A stretch of DNA of 64,000 nucleotides from Apteryx mantelli. Lineage: Eukaryota; Chordata; Aves; Apterygiformes; Apterygidae. The DNA lies in the NCBI RefSeq assembly GCF_036417845.1, contig NC_089990.1, forward strand, positions 4,042,001-4,106,000, written 5' to 3'. This document shows positions 1 to 11,500 of this stretch, piece by piece. The translations under genes were made by a program, and so were the position numbers. The first letter of the stretch is position 1. Each line of letters begins with the position of its first letter. The notes under the pieces were generated by a model. The model saw nothing but the letters and a program-made list of their open reading frames with translations. It had not been told where the DNA came from and made no database searches.

Positions 1-86
1 GGCTGATGATTTGCCTTCTGCATCTGAATGATCTTGCCAAAGCCGCCTCTTCCCACATCGTAGTCTGTCCGGTACTCATCTCGCAC
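1..86 (-). CDS. NCBP2L: NCBP2L exon 4, partial (C-terminal tail)
   Basis: After an AG at 88-87 the exon reads [18 protein letters not shown] and then [10 protein letters not shown]. It leaves the window without a stop. Human NCBP2 ends soon after GKLAQNQ as I recall it, so this tail is longer or different. Confidence 0.88.
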
Positions 87-2210
87 CTGGGGCACAGCAG
101 TAACACACATGTTAATACCCTGTACCCCCTGTCTCCAGATAAGACTTCAGAATCATCATCCCTTCCTTGCTCCATTGGTGGGGAACTGAAATTTGGGTTA
201 CAAGCACTTCGACTTGTTTGAAATCTCTTTAAAGGATTCACCAAAAAGTTGCTGGTGGTAGTGAGAATGACAAACGAGGCTGTAACAGATGGCTAAGGTC
301 TTTTTAAACAAGAAACAAAGAAGATCCAAAAATATTCTAATTCAACTTTGCAGTTGGCTTTCTGAACTTACCCCCCCCCCCCCAGGAAATCTGCAAAGGA
401 ATCTTACCTTCTCACTGGGGCATGCTGCTGGATTATGAGATTGGCCTAGCAGCTACATTGCCGCCCCTTCCCCCCCCCCCATTCAAATTCTGCATCATTT
501 TAATAGTACTAGCTCAGGAATAAGGCAAATTCTGTTTGCATAGCTGGAAAGATTGGAGTCCCAGCCAGAAACTGCCTTAAGCTCTACTTCTAGCTCTAAA
601 CACCAGGGTAGCTTAGTTACCAAAACAACCTGGGAGTGGCTAAAATTCCTTATTGGGTCTTTATAATCTGCACTTTATCTTGAATAAGACAAAACTGGCA
701 AAGCAGCACCCAATTTTAAGGAAACCAGATTCAAGGTCTGAACTAGCAATCTCTTTACCTGTCCTCCAGTCTTTCCTCTCCCATACTGTCGTCCTTCCTT
801 AAATCCTGCATCCCAGTCAGTTCGAATGATGCGGTCATCTAGTCGAGTGCCATTGATAAATCGCATTGCGTGTTCAGCATCTGCTCTTGTGTAATATCTG
901 AAATGTACTGTAAGGAAAACTAAACATGCTATTTTTTTGGCTGCAGGAAAAAAAAAAAGAGAGAGAGAACTATTGCATTTGAGAAACAGAGGAATCCTGC
1001 CTTCCAGCCTAAAACACTGCTCTTTTCTATTGGAACAAAAACTGCAATCATATAAATGCAAGTGAAAACAGCTCCAACTCCTTTCTAAGATGCTGCAATT
1101 CAATGTTAGTACCTGCACAGACAAGAAGTAGCTTTGGATCACTTATTTCAGAAGTAGATGAAACAAATGTGTTAAAGCTTTGCTACGGGCAAGAAATCTG
1201 TAATATATCTTCTTATATTATGTGAAACTTGACTGAATTTGAACAAGATCAGCAGGCCTCCCAGGAGGGCTTTGCAAGATCATTCTACTATTTCATTCAG
1301 GTGTGAAGTTAAGGTGAGAAAATGAACATGTGCTTTTAACTTTGGCCACACAAGAGGTCAGACTGGTGAGTTCTTCTTGGGTGCTAAAATCTGTTCTAAA
1401 AATAATGAATTAAAGGTGCTCTCTGCCACCTCCAAAAAATATGGAAGTGATAGCACCTTTCACTTACAGTGCTGCAGTAAGACCTGTCTCTGAACGAGGA
1501 TAGAGGGGGGGGGAAAAAGCAGAGAGGATGGAAGAAATGTGCTTGATAGGGAGAATCTGTGTTTTGCTGCCTTTCAAGTTTTCCACAGCAGCGCCGCTAA
1601 GCTTGCTACCCAGAGAGGAGCTAGGGGTGGCACCCAGGAGCCGGCTGGCAGCAGCAGGGAACCAGGAAGGATACTCTACAAAGCAGAAGCCGCAGGGAGT
1701 TTTCTTGATCTTGTCCAGCCCCATGACAATCCTCTTGACGTCCCCGCACTTGGAGAAGAGCTCCTGGATCTGCTCCTCGGTGGTGTAGAAGGACAGGTTG
1801 CCCACGTACAGCGTGGAGGAAATCTTCAGGGATTTCTCCTGCAGCTGCCTGCTACCCTGAGGGCAGAGTCCAGCACGCAGCGGGGTGAGCTATGCCCGCC
1901 CCGGGGGGCGCCTCCGCGCACCGGCCTGCCCCGCGCTGCGCCACCCGCCGCCCCTCAGGCCCCGACCCCATCGCGGTGCCTCACCCGGCCCCGCCGCCCC
2001 CATCGCGGTGCCCCCCCCCCCCCCGCTCCGCGCCTCAGGCCCCGCCGCCCCTCCCCCCTCTCCTCAGCGCCTCAGGCCCCGCCGCCGCCGCCGCGCGCGC
2101 GCGCGCGCTCTCCGGTGCCGCACCCGGAAGTGCTGGTCGCGGTACTGGCTGATCTCGCAGTAGGAGTCGCTGTTGAGCCCACTCAGCGTGGTGTGGAGCA
2201 ACCCCGACAT
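1..2210 (-). CDS. NCBP2L: Nuclear cap-binding protein subunit 2 family (probable NCBP2L), 3'-truncated by window edge
   Basis: This gene encodes the small RRM subunit of the nuclear cap-binding complex, which holds the m7G cap of new RNA polymerase II transcripts with NCBP1. Four exons join in frame: 2210-2124, 1856-1675, 897-759 and 86-1 (continuing off the window). The assembled protein starts [20 protein letters not shown]2 (LYVGNL) and RNP1 (GFCFVEY) of the RRM are intact. The residues equivalent to human CBP20 cap contacts Y20, Y43, F83, F85 and D116 are present as Y23, Y46, F86, F88 and D119. The region from residue 30 to 43 and the C-terminal tail ([12 protein letters not shown]) differ from human NCBP2 as I recall it. 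That divergence, and the X-type TEX11/DLG3 neighbourhood, favour the NCBP2L paralogue over NCBP2 itself. The start at 2210 has a purine at -3 and gives the family N-terminus. Family assignment is certain; which paralogue is inference. Confidence 0.9.
759..897 (-). CDS. NCBP2L: NCBP2L exon 3, residues 90-136 (RRM second half)
   Basis: The acceptor AG is at 899-898. The exon encodes [18 protein letters not shown], then the cap-binding WDAGF segment and the start of the Gly/Arg-rich tail ([12 protein letters not shown]). Donor GTAAAG, phase 0. Confidence 0.93.
1675..1856 (-). CDS. NCBP2L: NCBP2L exon 2, residues 30-90 (RRM first half)
   Basis: The acceptor AG is at 1858-1857. The exon encodes [17 protein letters not shown] and the RNP1 motif. 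It ends inside the glutamate codon (GA|A) and is followed by GTATCCTT, a match to the U12-type 5' splice site. Confidence 0.92.
2124..2210 (-). CDS. NCBP2L: NCBP2L exon 1 (coding), residues 1-29
   Basis: The exon runs from ATG to the conserved SQYRDQHFR helix and holds the first cap-stacking tyrosine (Y23). The donor GT is at 2123-2122, phase 0. A run of alternating C and G (2092-2108) lies just downstream in the intron. Confidence 0.9.
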
Positions 2211-2315
2211 CTCGCCCGCGCCCGGCAGGGCCCTGCTCCCGGGATCCTTCCAGAACCGGCGCGGCGCCCACCGGGCGGCGGGCGGGCGAGCGGGCCGGCC
2301 GCCGCGCGCCGCCTC

Positions 2316-2376
2316 ATTGGCCGCGGCGCCTGCCGCTCGGGGCGGGGAGGCGGGGAGGCCGCGCCGGGCAGCCAAT
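2316..2376. promoter_or_regulatory. Opposed CCAAT boxes flanking a GC box
   Basis: ATTGG at 2316-2320 (CCAAT on the minus strand) and CCAAT at 2372-2376 flank a GGGGCGGGG Sp1-type box at 2339-2347. One NF-Y-type site points toward each gene. Confidence 0.6.
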
Positions 2377-2448
2377 CGCTGGGGCGCTGGGCTCCGCGCG
2401 GCGGCAGCGGCGGCAACAGGAGCAGCGGCGGCGGCGCGGAGGGGGCAG

Positions 2449-2460
2449 CGCGCATGCGCG
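2449..2460. promoter_or_regulatory. NRF1-type site
   Basis: CGCGCATGCGCG is a perfect 12-bp palindrome containing the NRF1 core GCGCATGCGC, 33 bp upstream of the TEX11 ATG. NRF1 sites are common in housekeeping and germline CpG promoters; binding here is inference. Confidence 0.65.
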
Positions 2461-2493
2461 GCGGCGGCGCCCGCTCAGCGGGCGCGGGCCGTG

Positions 2494-2518
2494 ATGGCGG
2501 CGGCGCGCGCCGTGGCAG
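2494..2518 (+). CDS. TEX11: TEX11 exon 1, residues 1-9
   Basis: MAAARAVAG, the last codon split. Donor GT at 2519-2520. The first intron is only 89 bp and lies in the CpG island. Confidence 0.8.
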
Positions 2519-5500
2519 GTACCGCCCGCCGTGAGGGGCCCGGCCCGGCCCGGTGCCGCTCCGCTGCTGGCCGCGGCCCCACGCCCGCCTCTCCGCCTCT
2601 CTTGCAGGGCTGGTCCGCGAGCTGCTGAGGGAGGAGGCGCCGTCGCGCATCGCCGCCGCCACCGAGGAGCTCTTCCAGGCGGCGGGCAGCGTCGCGGTGG
2701 CGGAGGGGAGCGCGGCCGAGGTAGCGCCGCCCCCCCCCCCCCCCGGCGGGGCGGAAAGTCCCCAATTCAGCAGATTGCGTCACCGCGAGCAGGCCGGGGC
2801 TGTCCCGAGGGGGAGGGTGTGCGGCCTCGCGTGGGAAGCTGACGTCCTCCTAGCGATGTCAGCGCTGCTCTTTCCATCCTCCCGCCCTGCCTACTTGTAA
2901 TCTTCAATAAAAACCCGTCTTACGCATCTGCAGATGCGTAAGAGCATCATTATGGGTCAAAACAGACCCATAATCCCGCTTGCGGCTTCGGATACCGTTA
3001 GCAGATACCTGAGGAAGAAAAAAAGCAAGCGTGTAGTTTTACTTGCCTGGCAAACCCAATACCTAACTTTTGAGATGTGCTTATTTTACTTCCATACCTT
3101 TGAACAGTGTTGTAATTCACTTTTATAATGCTTTTAACTTTAGATTTGTTTTTCCCCTCTATGTAGTCTTTGTGCAGGAGTACTTATGAATAAATTAATA
3201 AACTTCTACTTTAAGAGAAAGTTCTACTTTGACAGAACCTTTGTCCAAAAGAGTTATGATGAGAAATGTATGAATCTGGAATAGAAACAAGAATAGCTGG
3301 GATTTTGTCCAACCTGTTCCTCCAAAATTGTATGTTGAAGGAAAGTTTCATAGTGATTATCCTATAAGGCAGACAGTGGTTTTGAAAGTCCTAAATTTGT
3401 GATAAGGAGCAAGGTAGGCTGGCAAGTGTCACAACAGAAAATTTTCCGTGCTGTCTGTAAAGAAATACATTTGCATAAAACTGGTATCATCAGTTCTTCC
3501 TGTTGGACTAAATGATTTTTAAAGAAAGAAGAAATTATCTTGTAGTTTGTTCTCTTCAGTAAAAGGGGCCATAAAATTTCACTATTTGATTCTTGTATGA
3601 AGCCCAAAGTTCCTCGTTAAGCAAGAGCATATTTTTAGAGAAACATTTGATTTGGATTTTATGATTTGAAGTGATGGAAAATACTGATTTGGGGTTGTTC
3701 AAGGAGCTTACTGCCTTCATGTAAGACTCCATCTTTTTAATATTAATATCTAGTCAGTAGCTTTTGTTCTTTGTCTGCTAGTATCAGAATTTTCCTTATG
3801 TAGGTATTTACAATAACTAAACAACTTAATTTTCTTTTTGATAGGAAAAAGAGATACTATTAATGTTTGCAAACCTGATACAATTCTTACAGCTCCTTTC
3901 TGATCCCTTCTAAATTTCAACATCTGTTTCAAGTGTACATACTGTATTCTGAAAGCTGCCAGTGAATCAGCTGTCTTGGACAAAGATGTACTATTGCACA
4001 ATTTTTGTATGTATGTTTTCATTCCAGATGGATAGGGTAAGATAAGTCATATTTTGATAACTTTGGAAAATGATTTGACAGAAACATATGTTAGGACATT
4101 TGAATAGCATGTCGGATAAGTGGAATTTGTTTAGGAACATATTTTAATGAAACCAAACAAAGGACTCAGGATGTTTCTGAAGTCTACCACTTCACTTACA
4201 GAATTAGTTGTGCACAATTTCAAATTAGAGCTGAAGACACTGATGGATGACGTGACATGTATGTGGGTCCTGCTATCTGTCTTATGATTAATTAGTTCTT
4301 TTTAGTTTCAGGTCATGTCTGCCTTTGATTTACAATCATTTTCTTTCTTACCTTGCTTCATCTTAGAAATGCTCTCAAATATTTAGATGTGAAATAGTCT
4401 TTTCTAAGACTAAAAAGTTTATCTTATGAAATATGCTTATGAAAAGAATGCATGATTCCTGCCAACTGCTTGTAAGTTTTCCGAAATGACTGATCAGTTG
4501 AAAAGAATGTTCCATACTTTTAGCTCCAGAAAGCCCATGTGGCCTATTCAGCAAGCCTGTTCTTAGGTTGCTGTCCCAGGTGTCTCTGTGGAGACAGTCA
4601 GATCATGTAATAGTTTCACAGTAATCTCACACCCTTGAGTCCACTGTAAAAGGAAGTTACACAAACATGCGCACAGGTCATTAACCTACACACATGGAAG
4701 ATGGTTCTTTTTCCAGTAGTATGTTTCAATGTGATCCAAATCGAGGCGAAAATTAAATCTCATGGAATTCTCCCTCTCAGGTCGAAGAGAGTGCAGTAAA
4801 CCTGTGGAATTGGGCTGTGACCAAACACACAGGTTCTGTCATCAGTGATGAGCAAAGAGCTAAATGTATGTATGTGTTCTGTATCTTCCTAAACATTTTT
4901 GTGTGCTGTAGAGTGAAAAGGAAAAACTCTGCTGACAGATGCATATATAATGCTGTAGATTTGTTTGGATCTTTGCAGATAAGATGTAGACAGATAAAAT
5001 TGTATGGATGGGCTTATATAAGCAGCTCAGGAAGGATCATCCTGGTGTAATAATGATCTTATGACACAGAATCAGTGTAGGAATTCTTATCATGCCCCAT
5101 TTCTGTGCCAAAGCATCAATAAAAACGTGATGTGACCAAAGGAAGCTGTAATTTGCCTTCCAATGCTGTTTTTAATCTGAAATTTTATTGAAATGACATT
5201 GATGTAAATTTTAGACTGTAAGTCACTTAATTGATGTAAAGTAAGATTGTTTCTTTAAAGAAACAATCTCATCAATGATTACATACAGAAAAACTTTAAA
5301 TCCTTTTTTTCCTACCTTGCTTTAGCCCAGCACACAGCTAATGGCTTTGCCTAGAACCAGGAGAAAGCTTTGGGGAAGCGGAAGTGAGCTTTTGATCTTT
5401 TTCCTCCTCCTGTTCTTTATGTAGATCTGCAGGATTATATTATCTGACCTACATTTTTGTCTTGAGGGGTTGTTGTCGAAATTATGTATAATTTGCAGGG

Positions 5501-8500
5501 AAAAAATGATGTCAGGTAAAGGGAAAAGGGTAAGTTTACACAAAATAAGTAATAATTGTTGTAGAGTGTAATGTTCTCAGATCCTATATCACAGCTGAAG
5601 GGCCAGGGAGAGGCTATTTTAAATACATTAAATGGTGTCTTTTCTGTTGCTGATGTATAATGAAGGCCTGAAAATATTTTTGCTTTTTACTTTGAAAACG
5701 GAAAGATTATTAATCTTGATTTCCCTATTTTGCTGAAGGCTGTTTTGAGGCTCTCAAGACATGTTACTGTCAGCACCTGCAATGTAATTAAGTTTTTGAA
5801 TACTGTGTCTTCAACTTAAACTCTCTCTCAAGTGTTTATTAGGTATTTTGAAGAGAATATCTTTTTTTTTTTTTCCTTGATGCCTAAAAAGCAGTTTAAG
5901 CAGCTGGGCTAAAATTCACTGACTGCTTTGACTCCTGAAGCTTTCAAATTTTTTATCTTTTGTGAGTTAGAATTTCTAAGTGGCAAATACTCTTTTAGAT
6001 AAGGTAGGGCTTGACTTTTTTAAATAAAAAAAAAAAAGTACAGAGTAAAGGGAGCTTATGAATGTATGCACTGTTCTCTTGCAGTGAGGTTTGTTGCATG
6101 TAGGTTGGTGTGCCTATGTGAAGGCAGTGATCCTCCGGAGGGAACTATTCGAAGACAAATTTTGGTAAGAGTAGCTAATGACAGGTGAGCAAGGGAAGTA
6201 CAGTGGATTGCCAAGGGAAATCTTCAAAACCTATTACAATTGCTTAGGAAAGTGAGTGAAATATGTCTATAATTCAGAGGGATATCCATGCTGAAGGTGG
6301 GCCCATACTATCATGGGGGTACTTTGCTGAGCCAGTGCAGTTATGAATTTGCCAGCAGTGCATTTAGCAGCACATCTTTGTAATATGGTGCAATAAAATA
6401 TTGCAAGAGCATCATGTTCATCTATTTCAGTATCATACAACGTTATCCATCTTGTAGGACATTGTAAGTCTTAGGCTGCTTCTGAATGCACAGGCCCTCA
6501 TTCAAATGTGAGGGGCACGTGTCACAAGCTGGAGAGCTGAAATACCCCTCTCCTACATTAGATTTGTGCCTCAGCAAGATGAGATCTAGCACTGCCCTTT
6601 TTTGAAAGTTACTGAATTTTCACAAAGCGCATACCATTTTCTCCTTCAGATGTCTATGAAGACTGGGAAAGGATGGATAGATATAGGAAAAGCTGAACTT
6701 GCAGATGGATTTCTAGAGATTGCCGTGAGCGTAAGTTATTTTCTAGTTTTAGTTTCTTATAAACACGCCTATTTGTAAGTTCCATGAGTGATGCTTAGTC
6801 TTTGTTTTCCAGAGTATAGAAAAACTGTATGCAAAGTTGCTTAAGAGGAGTAATGATGAGGCAGACATTCATGTGCACAAAGCTGATGTGGAGAAGGACC
6901 TCTTCAAAGTACTCTCTTATCAGGCTGAATCAGTATGTGTTCTTCTCAGCTTTCTTTATAAGTCACTAGGAGTGTAGAGGGGAACTCTGACCCAATTATT
7001 AGATGTGTGAATGCTTGGCATTGAAGACTTGCTGAAGGATGTATTTCCTTAGCTTAGATGTAAGATCTCAGATCTGATGTTTGCATTCGGTGTTGCAATA
7101 ATTTAATAATTTTTTTAATTTGCCTAATTTATCACAGTCATGTCTGCTGCGTTGTTTATATCTTCTAGTTCAGATTTGTTGCTCTATGATTTGGCTAGCA
7201 TGGGTGTTTATAAAACAAACAGCTGCCTTTCTGAATCATAAACGGTCAGTTGCAAAGGTGGCTTGTGCTCAACTGAAGAAGGAGAGATAGATAAGACTGA
7301 TTTAGAGCCTGGGTCCCCTTATCTGCGGTAGGGTAACATATACGCAGCAAGACTGGTCATCTGAGAACGCTCATCATACTTTACTGGTATTTGCAGATAG
7401 ACTGACTGAAAAGTACGTGAATGCAGCATTCGTCATGACTGTAGGTAGTTGAGATTAATATCTAATGAGTGGGTATTATAAGCCACACATGCAAAGTCTT
7501 CTATAACTTAAAACAGTTTTCTTGACTCTGCAAATTCATGAACAGTAACACCAGAGTGTTGCATGCCCTGAGATGGATGTCTTTCTAAACATGGATACCC
7601 TCTCCTCCATGAACTCATACATGCTGGTCTTCACATATAAAAGCTTTAAATAGTGGGAGATTTGGTATAAAATCATAAGATCTGGAAATAGTGAGTTCCG
7701 TGACATTTGGTATTTTCTTTGAAGTCTCAGTCTCTGGTATCATACAAAGAAGTGAGAATCTTCATGATAATTATCAAAAAAGGAGCCTAGCTCAATAAGA
7801 GAAAAGTTTAAAAATATGATAAAAGTAGTCTAGAGGATCAATAATATAAATTAAAATAATTCAAAAGATGTAATTTAGAAAATTCCATGTTTTTGCCAGA
7901 TGTGATCATGATTTTTGGTGCCTGACTAATAATTCATGAGTCAAAATAGCTCTGATCTCAGTATCCAGAAAAGGAGTATTATCCCCCAAATTCTCAAGAG
8001 CTTCCCAAAACAGACCAAAGCAGTGACCAAAATTTTTAACTTAGCATCTAATTGATCATGGAGACAAGAGAGGATCCTAAATTGTTGGAGAGGTGTCGTA
8101 AGGTTTGTTTAACTGTGATACCATCTTAATGTTTGAATGAAGTGGTCCCATGTGTCTTGCCTTTTCGTACACTCTACCTAAGGACTGCAGTGTTTTTCTG
8201 GACGTCTTCATCATCTGGCAATGTACAGAAATACACGGAATTATTGTAGGACTGTAAGAACAGATTTCTAATCCCAAACCTAACTTTATTAAATGTGGAA
8301 AAAAGCATACGGCCTAAGTCCTTTTTGTAGACAATCAGTATATTAATGAATCTCTAAGACAGATTGTTCACTAACAGTTTATTGGCATGTTCTGCTTTCT
8401 TAGGCGGTTGCTCAAGGAGATTTTCAAAAAGCAGTGATGTGTGTGCAGCGCTGCAAAGATATGTTGATGAGGTTGCCAAAAGAGGTTAGTGAAATCATCC

Positions 8501-11500
8501 TTTCTGTATCATTCCAGAGTTTGAAAATCTGCTTTCCTCTTTGTATGTTAAAAAGCCACATGTGTTATGGAAAATTTTGAAAAACACTTCGAGAACTCTT
8601 TGTATATCTCTTCTGTGTTTTTTTTGCTCTTTTGTACTAAAAAATATTGCATGAAAACAGTAGTTTTTTTCCTTCAAAGTTCAGTTTTTCCTGTTGCTCA
8701 TAGTTTATCACTCAAAATAGAAAAAATCCCAGCATTTTATTTGGCATATTTCTTTTTTTTCACTGGGTGTGAATGAGCTATGCCACAGTACGCCTGCAGT
8801 GTTATGTTAAACACTTTACATGCAGCCCTCTCAATGCAGTAAACTCTCCTCTAGGAAGAAAACATTCACAACTGAACTTATGAAAAATAAGGGTTTCACA
8901 TCTGAGAGTGATTATTTTATTGTTCATGCATATTGAATCTGTACTTTTGTCTCTGGACTGCAATGAGATCAGAAATAAATTTGTTTGAGGCAAAATATTG
9001 TACTACCTGTCTCATTTTTGCCTGGGGGGTTGAAATTCTAACCTTAGTCCCTTGCGAGAAGCAGCCTTTATGGATGTAAATGGATGTAAAATATTAGCAG
9101 TCAATTAGCATTTAAAATAACTTTTCCGTCTCCTCTTTGGACAGCTTATGACAGTTGCAGATCATTTCAATGAAAAGACAAGTTGTTATGAACAGACACT
9201 GTAGTGGGCCTGACTGATAAAGCAGAAGGCAGCAGTGCTTTGAATAACCAAGCATTCAAAACCCTTTTTCTCCTGAAGTTTGTGGTGCAGATGATCCTTT
9301 TTTAATCCAGTGAAGACATGCTGGGAAAAAGCCTGCTGTGGAAGAGGTGGAGTCCGCTTCATTTAACTACGTAAAAGTAAAACTAGTTTTACAGCATTTA
9401 TGTGAGAGTCAGGACTTTGGGCGATTTTTCTTTTAAAAATTAAATTTTAGTCTCCAGTTAATTTGTTAGTCTCTGCAGTTTTTCCTCTCATTCTTTAATT
9501 TTCATTATTTACTTTTTACAGTTCTAGTGCTTCCAGTCTGATTTCTTGAGGAATTAGTCTACATCATGTGTTTATAGGATTCCACTGTTGTGTGTGTCCT
9601 GGAGAGACTGATTAATGTTGCTTCACTTTCCTGCAGAACAATGTGATTCCATTTTGGTTATGTTCAATTTCCCCTCATATAAGGTCAGATAATAGTGGAT
9701 ATGTCTTTAAAGTAAAAAGCATTTTAAAGAACCTGAGACTGGAGTGCCATAGATCTAAAGAAGTTTCTGCAAGATCATTATAGAAGAAGGACTCTCTTTG
9801 TTGCAGACCTGTTACCTATCAATTCTCTGTTATAACTTTGGAGTGGAAACCTATGAATGGAAGAGGTATGAACAGAGCTCCTTTTGGCTCAGGTAATGTG
9901 AAAAGACAAACAAAATCTGGCTTTTGAGATGTGAAAACATGTGAAGGAAGAGGAGGGGGCAAGGGAATATCAAGGTTTATTGAAAAATGTAAATATGAGA
10001 ATACAAGCTTTTAACTGAACTAAATTGGCTAAGCAAGTACTTACCTTGGTGACATTTCTTTAGTTTACAGACACATTCTTTTGGATCTGCCTTACTCTGT
10101 TGCTTGACACTTAGGATTGCTCTTCATATAGGTTTTCATGTCATTAGAATGAAAGCTTGCTTTTCATGCAGACACCATATCCATGGTTCCTCCTTACCAC
10201 TTATCACTCCTCCTTTTCACCTTATCACTTCTTCTTCCAAAGAGATTTCTTCTGTGAAGGGGCTGTTCCCAGCACTTGTGCCATTCATAATACAATAGTG
10301 AAGGGATTTGAAAGCTTTAGAAAAGAGTAGAGGTATCCTTCTGGCCATAGATTTGGTTTAAATAGTATTTGAATTTCTAAAAAAGGAGGTGCCTCACTGA
10401 GAGCAAGTCCTTGACTGACTAAAGACATCTTTGTTATGTAGGAGTTCTCTCTGCTCCAGTGCTCTTATCCATTTCCCGAGGTTACAGCAGTGGTTCAAGC
10501 AGCTGCACAACCTGACGAATGTGTTTATTGTCTTCCCAGAGTTATAAGTGACCTTTATAGATTTTTTTTTTTTTAACTTTTCGATGTTGACTGACTAATT
10601 AAAGACAATTCAGAAAATTGCAGCAAAAGTAATTAATGTGCTGAAGGGACTTGCTTATGAGAAAATGTGAAATGAGTAAAATCTGTCTATTTTGGCAAAA
10701 TGACAATGTACTAATTATTTACAGATATTTGTGGAAATATCAAGTAAACCTCAAGGTGAAAAAGAAATAATCATGGATGGGTTGAGTAGGATCCAAATAA
10801 GTGACATGGTATTATTAAGGAATAAAAAACTTAGGCTTTCAGGAAGAATATCCTCATGCCAAGGCCATAACTCAGCTCAGAAAGTTTGTTTTTATTTCTT
10901 CTTGTTCTTTTTGTTGTAAATACTTAGATTAGCTGAGAAATCAAATGACTTCACGTCTAATTCAGAATATTCATGGTCACATATGGTATCAAAGAGGATT
11001 TGTAGAAATGCTTAGAGTTAATTGTAACTGTGCTTTGGAAATTATTCTTTTTATTTTGTTCTTGTGGAAAATTAAATACTGAGTCCTGACACGCTCATGA
11101 CAAAATTTGAGGAGGAAATTAACCTTTGCAAAATGCAAATATTTTTCTGGAGAAAGAGATTTAGCTCCATCTAGTGGGTTAAGATTTCCCTGTACTGAGA
11201 ATGTATTAGATTAGGAAATAAACACCCAGTCATTCTGTTTTTTTCTTTTTAATAGTCTTTTATTTGCAAAATTTGAAATCCAAGCTGTTTTTGTTGAATT
11301 TTTGTTTTCTCTTAGGTGATCTTCTGTGCTGTCATTTAACTTTTAGAAAAAAAAAAAGGGGGGGGAGTCATGACTCCCAGCTTCTGTTTATGGCTCTGCT
11401 ACTGACTTGCTGTGATACAGGGAGCAGGTCATATATAACTTTTGTGTATGTCTGTATTGTATGGCAAGTGAGAAAACCTAGCTAGTTAAAACTGATAAAG

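Larger units (their letters stand above)
2211..2493. promoter_or_regulatory. Bidirectional CpG-island promoter between NCBP2L and TEX11
   Basis: The two start codons face away from each other and are 283 bp apart. The interval is very GC- and CpG-rich with no TATA box. It holds a reverse CCAAT box (ATTGG, 2316-2320), a GC box (GGGGCGGGG, 2339-2347), a forward CCAAT box (2372-2376) and a perfect NRF1-type palindrome (2449-2460). This is the usual make-up of a shared TATA-less vertebrate promoter. The CpG island extends into both first introns, about 1885-2760. Confidence 0.8.

Noticed and set aside
2173-2493. Upstream in-frame ATG for TEX11 at 2173
   Set aside because: The frame is open, but it lies inside the opposed NCBP2L first exon and encodes low-complexity sequence. 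The ATG at 2494 has better context and fits the shared promoter.
1539-2534. 331-codon plus-strand open frame over NCBP2L exons and the promoter
   Set aside because: It runs antisense to the conserved NCBP2L exons 1 and 2 and through the CpG island. The product is Pro/Arg/Ala-rich low-complexity sequence, a GC composition artefact.
2905-2910. AATAAA just after the CpG island as a TEX11 early poly(A) site
   Set aside because: It is intronic, and TEX11 clearly continues for 28 more kilobases of matched exons. It may at most act on short promoter transcripts.
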